A stretch of 64,000 nt of DNA from the NCBI GenBank assembly GCA_005408345.1, contig SEMN01000345.1, forward strand, positions 1-64,000, written 5' to 3'. Source of the DNA: Macquaria australasica. Its lineage: Eukaryota > Chordata > Actinopteri > Centrarchiformes > Percichthyidae. The notes under the pieces were generated by a model. It was not told the DNA's origin. It did not search any database and saw only the letters and a program-made list of their open reading frames with translations. The position numbers were made by a program, and so were the translations under genes. Below are positions 28,301 through 60,052 of this stretch, piece after piece; within the stretch, counting starts at the first letter, position 1; every line of letters begins with the position of its first letter.

Positions 28301-31300
28301 GCATCCATTCCCTCCTCTCCTCCCTGTAGCCTGTACAGGCGATGGCTTAGTGTCAGTAAACACATGAACATCACCTCCACAACCCTTGTCATCCATGTTC
28401 ATGAAGCCCCTCGTTAAACTGCAGGCATTTGAATAGTAGGATTCGACTGATAATGTTTTTCTATATTGGTTTGTCTTTGTTGAAGCTGCCAATAGTTGAT
28501 ATATTAAGTTAATATTCAATATTTAAAAACAAATTGACAATTTTTGTGCCACAAAGATCCCAGAGGTTATTCATTGCTTATTCAGTATTGCAAACCAAAT
28601 GTATAAAATGGGACAGGAGGTGTTATTACTAAAAACACTTCAAAACTATAATCACACATATTTACATATACTTGAACCACTACAGGTCAGCCTCTGTGGT
28701 AATTATCAATCATACAGTAAAGATGCAATTAACACAACAACCCAGTTGCCAAACCAGTTTATCAGTCTAACCCTACTGGATATTTTCATAAGCCATCACA
28801 GCATCCATGACCAAACAGCAATACACACTTGATGATAACATGTCTATCTGTCTGTCTCTCCCCTTTTCTTTCTGTTTGTCAATCATCTGTTTCCACCAAA
28901 CAACAAACCTTCTGCTTCACTTCCTTCTCCATCTTTTTCTCAAATGTCCTATCCCTGAACTCCTCTGATCATACCTGTATCAACATCTCATTTCTTACTT
29001 CTTCTACGTTCCTCCCATCCTTTCACTTCACTCTCTTCCAATCCTCATCCTCCCATCCTTTCACTTCGCCTTCCTCTGTCCCGTGTCTTTTCCACCACCA
29101 GGGGTGACCCGCACTATGAAGGAGAGAGTGACCAAGCCCACAGCCATGGCCCAGGGTCGCGTCGCTCACATGATTGAATGGCAAAACTGGGGCATGCAGA
29201 CGGTGGGTGCAGGGGGCATCCCCCAGGCCCGCATCACTACCCAGGAGCGGGAAAAGGAGCGGCGGCTGGAGAACGACGCCTACAGTGACCTCAGTGACGG
29301 AGAGAAGGAGGCCCGCTTTGCTGCAGGTTTGGAAACACACACACGCACACACACAGACGAGGGCCGGCACTCCACAGAGCCTGCTAACTGTCATCAGCAG
29401 AATTATGTGCTCATCACCTCACTTCCTGGGATTTATGCCAGTTATTCAGCCAATTAAGTTTAATGCAGGTCCTCACAATGATCCTGGCTCATCCTCTGAA
29501 TTCTGACCTCAGGTATCCTGCAGCAGTTCGCGATCTCAGAGGCAACACTCCTGGCCTGGTCGTCGATGGATGGAGAGAGCCCGCGGTCGGGCTCAAACCA
29601 GGGTAGCGTGGCTCATCTGAGCGAGGTCAACCAGGAGAGCATCACCAGTCGAGGTAAAGGACTACAAAGGACTAGAAATAGCTTGTGTTGCAGAATCTAA
29701 CTTTCTTTACATAAAGGCAAAGATTATGTAGCCCCAAACCACCAAGGTATAAGCTAAATGGTATTTTAAAATAAATTGACAACATGCTATAAGAACATTT
29801 TCTCATACAGCAATGGTGGAGGAAGTATTATGCTATTTTAAATACTCATGCATTCACGTAAAAGTACAGCAGTATTATCAGCAAAATGTACATACATTTC
29901 AAAGTACTCATCGTGCAGCAGAATGACCCCAGTCAGTGTTATTATATTACATTATTGGATTATTATTCCTGACGAAGTACTATGTATGCAGGATTTTATG
30001 AAAGTTTATAGTCACTATAGCTGTCTAATAAATGTAGTGGAGGAAACATTACGATATTTCCCTCTGAAATGTAGCGGAGTAGAAGTATAAAGTAGCATAA
30101 AATGAAAATACTCAAGTAAATTACAAGTACATCAAAACTGTACTTCAGTATAATGCTTGAGTCAATGTACTTAGTTACTTTCCACCACTGGCATACTGTA
30201 TATTTTGTCTATATTTAATGAAGTAATATATAATAGTAGATATTTAATATGTGCTGTAAAGAGTAATAATGATAGAATATATGGCCAGCATTAAAACAGC
30301 TGTGTTTGTGTAGGTGCAGACAAGCAGCTTGCAGTATAGGATGTGTCATGGAGCTTAGTAATGAGAACATACTGTTCATCTCCCCTCTGCCAGGCTGGAG
30401 GGTTAGCTCATTACCAATTTCACATTTTCCAACATGGACTGATGGAAGGTAAACCCACCGCACTGAATCTGTATAAATAGTGATTTTGGACATTTTTATT
30501 CCACAGCGCTGTCTTCTCCGTGCAAGCATTTTCTCCCCGTGAAGTTTAAGGTGCAGACAGTTATAATGAGTGCTTTGTTGTTGAAAGATAAACCTCCTTA
30601 AGGATATGACGCTTCATTAATGCATTTGCATGAAATTATCTCATAATTTTTTTAGTCAAATAAACGTTAAGCACAGGGTGAAAATGTGTGGCTGTGTTTA
30701 CTCTCTGGGCCCAATTTATACCCTTCCTCTTGAGAGAAAGATAAACTGCACAAAATCAAGCCTGTGTCTGCATTATACAGTTTGACACAAGTGATGAATC
30801 AACACTGAAAGGTGCGCCAGTGTTCAAACTGTAGAGTCAGAGTCAAACTGTATTCAGCACATCTAGGAGAGTTTCTGTCATAACACTGTGTGGAGAGTTT
30901 TTTTGATTTAGCTCCCAGTCACTTATTCTGTTCCGCAGGCCAGATCAAGGCCAAAATTCAAACTGATTTAGTTTCCTCTGCTTCGAACTCTACTTAATCA
31001 TATGATAACAGCTGAAACCAGATTACCCAAACACAATTAAACCTTAAAATTGTATCAGCATTGCCACGGGATAAATTGTTGGTCAGTAGAGGCTCAATAT
31101 TTAGAAACTTAAGCTGAGATAAAATGCTGATGTTTTACCAGACCAACAATTTGGGATTTGATTCTTGCAAAGTTCTGAATTAAAACCAAAAAATCAGCAG
31201 CATGACATCAGGATTTCCTTGGTTTTATATTTCTCTGTGTTATGAAGATCATATTATCAAGATGATTCAATCTACTGGGCTTTTTGCTACTAAAACTTGA

Positions 31301-34300
31301 CCAAAACTCTATCATACCATCTTCCTGTTATCAGGGAGCACTTAGAGCAGCTGCTGCCTTTTCCATTTTTTCCAGATCAGATATTGCACCACTCCTCAGC
31401 AGAGATGTGGCCTCACACATACGTCTCCCAGGGCCACTACTGCCTCTCCTCCTCTGACGCCTGGGAGCCGATCAACAACGATCCCTCCGTTGTGGCGTCT
31501 CCCCCTGCTGGCTCCTACGTTATGGGGACAGATGGGTTTGACGGGCAGGCGGCAGCTCACTTCCTGTCGCAGCAGCAGCAGCAGCAGCAGTTCACTCTCC
31601 AGCAGCAGAGTCAACTACAACAGCTGCAGCAGATCCAACAGGTCCAGCACTACCAGCAACAGCAGCTCCTGCAGTACCAGCAACAACAGGTGAGTGGTGG
31701 AGAGCAGGTGGAGTCTCACTTCTGTGGATGTGACTGGGTCCAGCCCCAGTGAGATACTAGATGGAGTTGAAATTTAGTATGTGAGCATGTCTACACTCCA
31801 ATCAGGAGAAGTAACCTTGTAATTCAATAGAGGACCATGATCACGATCCTCTATGTCCTCAGAAAACTCTATAACTCCCAGGTTTATAAAGCTTTTTCAA
31901 AACCAGAGAATCTAAACTAGAGAGATGTAAAAATCAGTCACTCAGCTGTGTTGAGTGGGAAAGTTCATTTTTCACCTTGGAAATAGCCATTTGAGAAAAA
32001 AATAATTAATATCTATATTTATATTTTCTTCCTTTTTTAGTTTTTTATTGTTTCTCTTGATTTTCACCCAATTACTGTGATACGTTTGGCTAACAAAACA
32101 CTTTATTTTACAGGTCCATAGTTTCCTATAATTTCCCAGAAAGGAAATTATAAGTTAATCTAAATTAATAATATGATTCCTGGAAAGGACAATGTAATTT
32201 GGTGATAATTATAGGGAGTGTTTTTCACCAACTGAACACTAATGTGTTCATAATTCATTCCGATTAATTGATAGTGTAACCTCAAGAGTCAGCCAAAAAT
32301 GTTAAAATGTAAAATGTGTTCACAGGCAAGCATACAATTCAACAAATACAGCATAGAGAATAAAGTGAAATTAACATTTACTTTGGTTTAAACAGATCAT
32401 TACTTTCCAGAAATTGATTTCTAGAGGAAATTCTTCTATCTACTATCTAAATTCTACTATCTCACCAAGAATCTGTTTAATATACATAAACAAAAAGACT
32501 AGTTTTTGCTTTAAGATGCAAGTTGGAGCCAAAATGAAATGACAGGCCTCAATCTCATTTATACGTCAAAAAAACAAAAAACAAAAAAGCTGCTTATCTC
32601 CTCCTGTACACAAAGAAAAGCAGTATTGATCCCTGGCAAAGTCAGAAAGTGGTATAGTGGAGACTGTTTACTGTATTGCCTTCCTAAGCCTTTTTTCTTG
32701 GCTGCAGACACGAGGCTTTGTGTGTTTTGTCAGAGTGCTTGACGTTGTGTCACCACTGACATGGAAAATAGACCTGAGCTGGAAAACAGGCGGCAAACAA
32801 GCAGAAACAGAAGTCTCGGCTCTGTCTCTAATTCTCCCTCCTCGCCCCGTTTCTAGTCGCTGGAGCACAGGCTGCACAGTGCCAACCACTCTTTGCAAGC
32901 GACGCCCAACAGCACTATCCACAGTCTGGTCCATCCCGTTCACCCACCACTGGTCGATCTGTGGAACACGGGGCAGATGGAGTCCTATCAGACGGAGGCT
33001 GGAGGCTACATGGGTGTGGCGGCGATGGTGGAGCCGAGCCTCTGTGTTCCCTCTGGAGACGAGATGGTGGGAACAGAACACTCCCCGCTGCTGGAGCAGC
33101 AGGAGGAGGAGGAGGAAGTCAAGGTGAGGTGAACGTAGGGGTGGATTACATAAAATTACATCTTCAGTGTTTAATATTTCATCTGTGAAGTGCTGAGCAA
33201 GCTCTGTAAAAGACCGTACTGGTACATTTTTCTAAAGATCTAGGCATGGGTATGGGTTGGTTTCAATTTATGCTAGTGTGGTAAGAACCGGTGCTGAAAT
33301 AATTAGTCGACTGATTGGTCAATCGACAGAGCAATAATTACATTTTTTGATAATCATCACAGTCATTAATCAAGCAAAACTGCTAAACATTCTCTGTTTC
33401 CAGCTTCTCAAATGTGAGGATTTGCTGTTTTTCTGATTTGTATCTTTGTAAATTGAATATCTTTTGGGTTTTGGGCTGCTGGCTGGACAAAACAAGCAAG
33501 AGTCACGCTGGGCTCTGAGAAATTCTGGTGGGCATTTTTCACACGTTTAATAGGCTGAACAATTAATCAAGTAAACGAAGAAAATACTAGATTACCCTAC
33601 AATGTAAAAAAAAAAGCGTTGCAGCAGAAGAACGTGAACGTGTAGCATTTACCTTTTGGGAAAAGTGAAATAATTGTCTCTTAAGAACAGGGACAGGTTT
33701 GAAAACCCTTTTTAATTGGTGTGGTCTTGCAGGGAACTGAAAGTTAAGAGTTGGCTTTTGACCAGCAACCTTTTTAAAGAGGCACTTCACCGATTTTACT
33801 CAGTCTGTTAAAACAGTTGAATAATGTCTTTAGTGGCTCTGTAGGAAGCTTTTCCAAAGTTTGGTAAAAAATATCCCTGGTGATGTTAACAGAAAGCCTG
33901 TGTTACCAACTGGGGATGTTTGGTTTGAAATAACTGAGCATTTATGATGCAGTGGGTGGAGGGTGGGGTTTAATAAAAAATGCTTATGAGTTGCATAATG
34001 GGAATTGTAGGTTCCAGAGTTTTTGGATCTTGACCCATACGAGGGACTAAAAATCAGGATATCTGTAAAGATCCGAAGGACTCTCAGTTGGACTTGTGTG
34101 TGTTTTGTGTGCTTCCTGTTTTATTTTGAAGTTCTCTGGTCTTGTCTCTTGTGTATTATTTACTTCCTGTCTTTGTTCTATTTCCCGCCTTTTTTGATGG
34201 TTTGCACCTGTGTCTAGTTCCCCACCTGTGTTTACTTCCCTCGTTGTCTCCGCCTCTATTTATACCGGTCCCTTTCCCTTTGTTCTTCGTTGGGTCATTA

Positions 34301-35319
34301 GTTTGAGTTTGCCTGGCTTGTGTTTCATGCGTTCTGTTCCTCGTCATGCTATGTTCCAGTGATTCCCTGAGTGTGTGCTCCTACGTTTTTGTCAAGAGGA
34401 TATTTGTGAGTTTTGTTGGAGAATAAACCTTTGGACATCGTCAACTTTCCTGTCTGTCTGCATTTGGGTCCTCTCTCTGCTATCAGTATGGCAAATCGTA
34501 ACAATATCTCAGGCCTCTGTTGCTTCGATTGTGACCTTTCTTCTTTTGATCTGTTTCTTGTGAGTCCCCAAACTTTATGGAAGTGCGATATCAAATTGCT
34601 TGAGTACGCCTTTAATGCACAAAACTACCAAATTCATATATCCTCTTCATGATGTCCGCGTCGTTGTGTTTGATTTCCCAAAGACACAGCCCATGAATGT
34701 AAAGCTTTTCAGCAGCTTCCTGCACGCACCAACAAGAAACAGTTTGCCACTTTGATTTAACAAGCCAACAATAATGGCCACCAAATGTTCATCATAGACA
34801 ACTAAATGTTAACTGTGATGGATTACCCATTTCAAGCAAGCCTGGGAGGTCTTTCCCAGTTGATCTTCATGCTGTGCTGGTTGCCTGAAAAATGGAAAAT
34901 CTATAAACCCATGGAAGTCAGTTAGCAGTATTGTAAATAAAATAAGACTTGTAATTAATGGGATGAAACCTGCAAAATCACTAGTATGGACCCATACTTA
35001 TATTCAGATGGTTCATTAGTAATGTATGGATGTGAACATATTGCTAAACAGCATCTGTGTGTGGTGACTGAGCCTTCTGTGTGTGTTTCGTGCCTTCTGT
35101 CCTGATCAGGAGGAAGAGGTGATACTGTGCATGGAGCCAGAGTTGGCCACGTTGACTCCGCCCACGCAACAAGGGGATGCCTCTGGTGGCAGTAGTCCAG
35201 GGCAACCTCCGGCAGAGCCAATCACAGAGCGGAAGGCCTCCGATGTCACCTCCGGCCTCGTTCAGACGCTAGAGGAGAAGGACGGGGAGGGACCAGCCAC
35301 TTCCATGGCAACCAACTGA
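14048..35319 (+). CDS. fam131b: fam131b, FAM131 family protein B (whole coding span, nine exons)
   Basis: Joining 14048-14075, 23861-23898, 26918-26953, 27358-27451, 29102-29326, 29513-29653, 31376-31689, 32857-33123 and 35110-35319 gives 1353 nt, 450 codons plus stop, with every junction GT-AG and in phase. Hallmarks of FAM131B are FSWEGIN (28-34), SMEDTTSILPRLKRNSNAYG (36-55), TKPTAMAQGRVAHMIEW in exon 5, YSDLSDGEKEARF before the exon 5 border, and AISEATLLAWSSMDGE in exon 6. The start MGCIGS fits N-myristoylation at Gly2 with possible palmitoylation at Cys3, suggesting membrane attachment. The molecular function of the family is not established; in mammals the gene is mainly expressed in brain. 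A Gln-rich block (about residues 250-292) and acidic exon 8-9 sequence make it longer than human FAM131B (about 330-360 residues as I recall). The C-terminal RKASDVTSGLVQ matches the family end. It is tail to tail with clcn1, as in human. Confidence 0.95.
14076..23860 (+). other. fam131b: fam131b intron 1 (9.8 kb)
   Basis: It contains (GT)n at about 14322-14357, a (TG)40 tract at 18217-18297, further GT tracts near 18700-18750, a GC-richer block at 19440-20040, MITE-like sequence near 21355, and (CA)n at about 22337-22362. No additional coding exon with conserved FAM131 residues was found. Confidence 0.7.
18217..18297. repeat. (TG)40 microsatellite, 81 bp
   Basis: An uninterrupted TG dinucleotide run inside fam131b intron 1. 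It can adopt Z-DNA and is expected to be length-polymorphic. The Cys-Val and His-Thr open frames across it are artefacts. Confidence 0.95.
23861..23898 (+). CDS. fam131b: fam131b coding exon 2
   Basis: Acceptor CTCTCAG, donor GTAAGT. It encodes (T)ADSVPVQKDGEQ in the frame carried from exon 1. This small exon is poorly conserved and is placed by splice signals and phase. Confidence 0.8.
24340..24655. repeat. About 315-bp pure pyrimidine (CTCTC) tract
   Basis: Nearly every base of the + strand is C or T, in repeated units such as CTCTCCTCTCCTCCCTTCTC. It lies in fam131b intron 2. Mirror-symmetric polypyrimidine DNA of this length can form H-DNA (triplex). Open frames across it on both strands are low-complexity artefacts. 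Confidence 0.95.
25621..26191. mobile_element. Fold-back MITE with long inverted arms
   Basis: The left arm (CTTATTCGCTTTCTTGCTG, TTAGCTTAGCTTAGCATAA, TCTGTCCAAAGGTAACAAAA) is matched in inverted order by the right arm (AAATCTGCC/GGTGGATTT, GGACAGAGCCAGGCTAGCTG, TTAGCAAGAAAGTAAATAAG). Related copies lie in clcn1 introns at 42465, 43838 and 52655. Confidence 0.8.
26918..26953 (+). CDS. fam131b: fam131b coding exon 3
   Basis: It encodes HGRSEFSWEGIN. Acceptor TCTTCAG, donor GTAAGT, phase 0 at both ends. FSWEGIN is a family signature. Confidence 0.92.
27358..27451 (+). CDS. fam131b: fam131b coding exon 4
   Basis: It encodes LSMEDTTSILPRLKRN followed by SNAYGIGALAKSSLS, nearly identical to vertebrate FAM131B. 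Acceptor CCTCTAG, donor GTGTGT. Confidence 0.95.
29102..29326 (+). CDS. fam131b: fam131b coding exon 5
   Basis: It encodes the family core: GVTRTMKERVTKPTAMAQGR, VAHMIEWQNWG, then NDAYSDLSDGEKEARFAA. The acceptor follows CCACCACCAG and the donor is GTTTGG. Confidence 0.95.
29513..29653 (+). CDS. fam131b: fam131b coding exon 6
   Basis: It encodes GILQQFAISEATLLAWSSMD and continues to VNQESITSR. Acceptor ACCTCAG, donor GTAAAG, phase 1. Confidence 0.95.
31376..31689 (+). CDS. fam131b: fam131b coding exon 7 with Gln-rich block
   Basis: It encodes WPHTYVSQGHYCLSSSDAWE, a conserved segment, then ends in a Gln-rich block (QQQQQQQ, YQQQQ, separated by L/H/V). Acceptor TTTTCCAG, donor GTGAGT, phase 0 at its end. 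Confidence 0.93.
32857..33123 (+). CDS. fam131b: fam131b coding exon 8
   Basis: It encodes SLEHRLHSANHSLQ through GDEMVGTEHSPLLEQQEEEE. Acceptor TTTCTAG, donor GTGAGG, 89 codons, phase 0 at both ends. Confidence 0.9.
33290..33590. mobile_element. Degraded hAT-like MITE copy
   Basis: GGTGCTGAAATAATTAGTCG and TCAATCGACAG resemble the 7455-7820 family. The internal 'gctgctggctggacaaaacaag' block matches that copy too. Borders are approximate. Confidence 0.5.
35110..35319 (+). CDS. fam131b: fam131b coding exon 9 (terminal)
   Basis: It encodes EEEVILCMEPELATLTPP through RKASDVTSGLVQTLEEKDGE and stops TGA at 35317-35319. The RKxSDVTS motif is the conserved C-terminus of FAM131B. Confidence 0.95.
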   Translation, partial: EEEVILCMEPELATLTPPTQQGDASGGSSPGQPPAEPITERKASDVTSGLVQTLEEKDGEGPATSMATN

Positions 35320-36737
35320 GTTCCTGGCTGTCAAGAGACTCCTTATTACAAACTGACCAGGGAGTCAGCGAGGAATGAGCGTAATAATACAATATATATC
35401 TATTAATCTGTTCCTTTTCAGGTATCAAAAACACAACTTTTTGGTTGCGAGATGAATTCTTCAAAATGGTGAGAAACAGATTTGGAAGTGGACTCACAAT
35501 GACACAAGAGCTGATGCAACAAAGGATACCTATTTCTTTGTAAGCCTTACATCCCAAAGGTAATTAAAGAGAGGAGAGAGGACGTTAAAACTGAAGAGGA
35601 GGAGGAGCAGGAGGAGGAGGAGGAGGAGGAGGAGGAGCGCCAACTGGCCAAGACATTTCCATCAGGGTAAATGAAACCATGTTGAGATGAAGAGGAGGGG
35701 AACGGAAACATGCATGCTTTTTATGAAGACAAGCAACTCGACCCTGTCGTCGTCTTATAATAATAATGAAAATCTATCATAATAGAACATTATAATAAGA
35801 ATAATTTTGTAATAAAGCAAAAAAAAAAAAAAGAACAAGACAAAAATCTATGTATAAGTGTATGATAAGATATGACAGTTTTCCTATGGGAGAACTACTC
35901 TGTTTACAGCTGTTACTCAACATATTAGATAGTGTTTAATCAAATTAATTTCCCTGTCGCATCGAACACACACAGTATACTTTAACAATGGCAACCCGAA
36001 CAATTTCACATGTAATTAAAGTAGGCTCAGAAAATGTCAGCATTTCAGTGAAATGCAGATTAACCCTCTAAAATAAATTCTTCTATGATGTTGTGGCACC
36101 AGGATGCCCGAGGCACAACCCAGGGACAGGCCTGTCCTGCTGACTGCACACACTAAACTCTGCACAGATGAGGATTGTACTGTAAGATTGTGTGCTTCCT
36201 ACTCTGTCTCTCTGTATGCATGTTTCTTCAGAGCACTATGGAGTACCTGTACTATACAGCACTGTATAGACTTTGCACTGAACCATAGTATCCCAGGTGG
36301 GGCCACAGTGGGCCTGTGGTGGGCGTGAGCGGTGAGTATCATGACGGAGAAATAAAGACAGAGCTGCATAAGCAAAATCTCTTTTGCACTGATGCAATCC
36401 AACAGATCAGAGGTTGCCTTTGGACGGCTGACGTTACCCAGTTCCCACTCTGAAAGCTTTCAGCACCACCGACAACCAAAACCGAGCCACTTAACAACAC
36501 AAACCCTCAGCTGCTTTTTTTTTCTTCCATAGTCGCAGTAAATTGAGGATGATAACCACTATTTGAATGTACTGGAAGACAGAAGGCAGTACATGAGCGT
36601 TTCTGATGTCTCCTCGCGGTCCACATGGGAGCGAATCAGACGCTCTCTTAAGAAACAAAGAGAAAGAAGCGAGTCTTTCAAATGTGCAGGAAGGAGCCGT
36701 TGGAAATGGATTCAGTGCTTGCTCACCTAGACCACCA

Positions 36738-36773
<36 letters not shown>

Positions 36774-38962
36774 ATATCTAAATTGTAACCAGCAATAGGC
36801 AGGCAAAACACTGGCTTCCCAACAGACCAGTGCCAGCTCTGTCGTATAGATGTAAATAGTCTGAGTATATAAAAGAATCGCCTCTCACTCACAGTCACAA
36901 CTGTTCTAGTACAGTATGATTTCTTTATTTTTTTACACCTCTCAGTCCCACTTTATTTCGGGATTGCTTTCAAGCTCGCAGTTTTTTGGCCTGAATTTTG
37001 TTTTTCTCATGTGTACCACCACACAAAGACAAATGAAACGGGAGGAATGTTTGTGTTGTGAACAGAGAGCGACCGCTCAAACTAACTGGAGAGGGGTTTT
37101 ATCCGGTGAATCCATCAGTTGGGGAAACAAAGAACAGTAGTAGGCCTGAGTTGACGTGGGAAATTAGAGCCCGTGTGTCGCTCAATAAGCCAATCAGGGA
37201 ATAGAACAGAAGACTAGGACTGAACACTAGAACCTGTCTTCCTGCTCATCATGATTACTGTGAAGCAGCTGCCTGGAGTGTGATAGTGATTATAATGATG
37301 TTTGAGAAAGCATGTTTTCATTTCTTTTTCCTTTTTTTTTTCTTTCACTTTCACCTGAGGAAGAATGGGTGTTTTCCAGCGAGGAGGGGAGTTAAACTGA
37401 GACAGTGCAGAACATGAACTTTCTGCACTCACTGATGAGACTTTACAACAAAAACACAACCGCTGTTTTCATCTTTTCTCTGTTGGGGGAGCACCTTCTC
37501 CTCTCACCTTGATGATTGTGTGAGAAACTTTCAAGATACAAAAAGAAACAACCTAAAAACAAATATGGTTTATTGACTTGAATGAATTTATTTATTGATT
37601 GCTTCTTTATGCAATGTTGGGGACAATGTTTATTTTTCTACTGACTTGTTGAAATCCCTTCCAGTATAAGTTATAAGAATAGGTGTCATGGTTGTAAAGC
37701 AGTCTTGTTTCGGTCTGGTTTTGAGCACTTCATACCAAGAAAAAAACGCGCCCTCGTTAAGAGATTAGAGATGGATAGTTTGGCAGCTCTCAATTATAAC
37801 AAATCTATCATTGTTTTATTTCACTTCAAGGATTCCTGTTTAGTGACTCATAAAAACGAGAGGGCTCAAAACTGCCTAACAGAATGTCTTTACACAGTGG
37901 CACATATTCATTTATTTATTGAACAATTACTTGGCGGGGAGGAATAATGTGACAGCTTGTACAGAGTCTATAATTTCATGTAGGTACCAACCCTTCTGGG
38001 AGCAGTATCTTTTTCTTTATGATTCACTCGTTTTTTTGGTGGGGGGTTTTTTGTGGTGGAAACACCATTGCTTTATGTTTGTTGATGGAACAACTGCAAA
38101 GGCTAAAAAGACATTAGTTCATAAGGAAACATGCATCGGCTTAATTGAAAGACACTGCTTCAATTTGGGTTATTTTAATGCTTTTTTTGTCTTTATCAAA
38201 ATCTCGATGAATGAATAAACTAATAACAAGAAGCCAAATATATTTCTGTGGATGTTAAGGTTTACTGATCACATCTTTGTTAACCGACTGGTTTGCAATT
38301 GAGTTCCTCTTTTTGTATAATTCTACTGCCATCTTCCAAGAGTTACAGTAACTTGTCTGCAGGCATGATGCCCAAAATCTGCTTCTGGTCCTCTGCCTTT
38401 CTCCTTCTCTCTCTCTCTTTCTATCTCTTTGTATCTGTTCTGTATATTTGTGTCTGTCTGTATGTCTGTCTCTCAGTGTAAAGTAAGCTGTCTGCTGTCT
38501 TGTTGGAAGAATGACTGCCTGATAAAAAAAACAAAAAAACAAAACAAAAAAAAACATATCAACCAAAGGGGATTTGAGGCAATCAGACATGTAACATAGA
38601 TATAATTTGGAAATGTGTGGCAAAAAAAGTAACCGCTGTAAAAAAAAAAACGCTGTATAAAATTGGATGGCTTCTGTAAAAGTTTGTACAAAATTGGATT
38701 TATTTGTTTGAAATGAGGCAGTGTGGCTGGTGATACCAGTGTACACTCATGGCACTCACACCTATGCATGCTTGTTGGATGGTTGTCACAGGACGGTTCT
38801 TCCACGTGGCCCCCCCCCCTCCTCTTCTGTCAACAATTCTCCGTTTCTTCCCGTTTCTCTTCCTTTCCCCTCTTTTTCCTGCACGACAGAACCTCCTACA
38901 CCCCCTCCAGCTTCTTTACCTGTCCCCTCTTCTTTTCCTCTGGTGGAGAAAGAGCAAATAAA
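35320..38962 (+). other. fam131b: Putative fam131b 3'UTR and downstream region
   Basis: AATAAA hexamers occur at 35811, 36351, 38214 and 38957; which one is used cannot be told. A GAG-repeat block (35597-35637) is open in one frame as a Glu run but has no start codon and is treated as untranslated. (CA)n lies at about 36740-36771. Confidence 0.5.
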
Positions 38963-39389
38963 CAAACCAACAAATGGCATTTCTTGTGCACATGTGTGGA
39001 TATCTTTTCCAGGGTGTAAATAATTGATTCTCACACGTTCACCCCTTTCTCTCTAGAGCCGTTACATGTGTGATAATGTCTTTTTTAATCATGTTTGCTG
39101 GCAGCCGGTGTCTCTGGCCAGCTCATTGGTGCTTGCAGTGTAATCCAGCCTGTCATGCTTTTCCAAAAACATTCCTCACCAGTCCTTATCAGGGATTTTA
39201 TGCCAGGAGAATATTAATGACAAATTCTCAGAGACCGGCCTCCTCTGTGGGGACTAGCTGCTTATTTGTTCAAGCTCACATAGGAATCCGACTGAAACAC
39301 ACTATTGACCTTCACAGCACAAAAATGTTTCTGTGCTCAGAGATATTCTCTTTACAAGCCTGAACGCTCCAACACTATCACTGATAGTG

Positions 39390-40240
39390 TTTTTTCTTTA
39401 CCCACACTAGTGGCGTGTCTTGTCTGTCTGTCGGTCGGTCCACCATGTTGGTCCAGACTGAAAATATCACAACTGTTGGATGGATTGCCATGAAATTTGG
39501 TACAGCCATTCATGCCCACTTCAGGATGAATTATAATAACTTTGGTGATCTCCAGACTTTTCATTCAGCGCCACCATCAGGTCAAAAATTTAACTAGTTG
39601 TTTATGACGGGTGTTCAGACTAAAAGCAGCCCTGCATTAAAACAATGCAAGGGGCTGCATTGGTGAGGGGTGTTGTTTAAGGTACCAGAGAGAAAATGAA
39701 ATACTATCCAGGAAATCCAGTTGGAGTAACAGATATGTGAATTTGAAGGCTTATCAGACGCCAAAATACTGCAGTGTTTGTAATACTCAGAGACAGAATT
39801 TTACAACTCTAGAAATTTTTTAACTATTTTATCTTTTGTTGCAACAATCTTGAGCTAAAGAGTAGAAATACAGCGTTCACGTTTCACAATAATCCAGGAA
39901 TGTGCACTTTCATGTATTTGATTGGGCACTGCAATGCCTTGCCGGATGATGTCACATTACGGTCAAGTAGTTGAGCCAGAAGACCATCTTTTTTTGTTTG
40001 CTGGAGCCCCCACTGTGTCGCCGGACAGGCTCCATTCAAATGAATGAGAGGGCTGCGTTTTTTCACCAGGGCTTAAGTCGGTCTGAACTCAGCCACTTGC
40101 AAAAATAATGACATTCCCATCAGCCTCAGCTGTACTTTGTGTTTAGTGTTGATTAGCAAATGTTAGCATGTGAACATTGTGAACATTATACCTGCTAAAC
40201 ATCAGCATGTTAGCATGCTAACTTCAGCATTTAGCTGTAG
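39390..40240. mobile_element. Dispersed fish repeat (family D), + copy
   Basis: GGATTGCCATGAAATTTGGT, the GGTCGGTCCACCATGTTGGT block and the TTAGCATGCTAAC block near 40210 recur in inverted orientation at 54365-55075 inside clcn1. The order of blocks suggests one element; ends are not resolved. Confidence 0.65.
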
Positions 40241-40871
40241 TTTTCTTCTTATTGTCATTTTTATTGTTGTAAATAATTAAAATAAGTTAGTAGACAATTT
40301 TAATATTTATTATATTTAAAAATTACAGACTGGTAATAATGATTTGAATATTTACCATACAGCAAATATATGATAAATGTAAGTTATAATTTAAAATGAA
40401 CCTCAATCAGTAAACTTTAAATGCATGATCTCTTTGACCTCTAGGTCAAATAATTAAGTCTTCATCAATATATCATACAATTCATTGCCGTCAGATAATT
40501 TTTGATCAAAGGTAGTTAATGAAATTAGCAGACATTGATATATGATGTACAGCTACATTCAATATTTCCAAGATATGGATGGACACTGAACATTAGTGAT
40601 TTGTAGGACTGAGTATGTTTGTTCGTCTGCAGTTCAAAAGACACAGGAAGGCACCTGAGATTTTGAGAGTGAAAAAGTGAGATTGTTGTAAGAGTAGAAA
40701 AAAAAAATCCTTTCAGGAGCTTTGTGTGCACCAGCTCGTCCTGCTCGCTGAGAGCTGAATGTCTGTGGGGGCTGCAGGTGAGCCCGACTCCTCCACCCAG
40801 ACAGCAGCTCTGTCTCTGGGGAAAAGGAGTGAAATCAGAAGAAGGTAGAAGTCTTTCCTCTTAAACCCGAT
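40241..40871 (-). other. clcn1: Putative clcn1 3'UTR
   Basis: The - strand poly(A) hexamer AATAAA is seen at 40306-40311 and 40260-40265, about 560-610 nt past the clcn1 stop. It is AT-rich with no other feature. Confidence 0.45.

Positions 40872-60052
<19,181 letters not shown>

Noticed and set aside
35537..35670. Glu-run frame (KTEEEEEQEEEE...) after the fam131b stop
   Set aside because: It has no ATG, follows a stop in its own frame, and no splice site links it to the gene. Treated as a GAG repeat in the 3'UTR.
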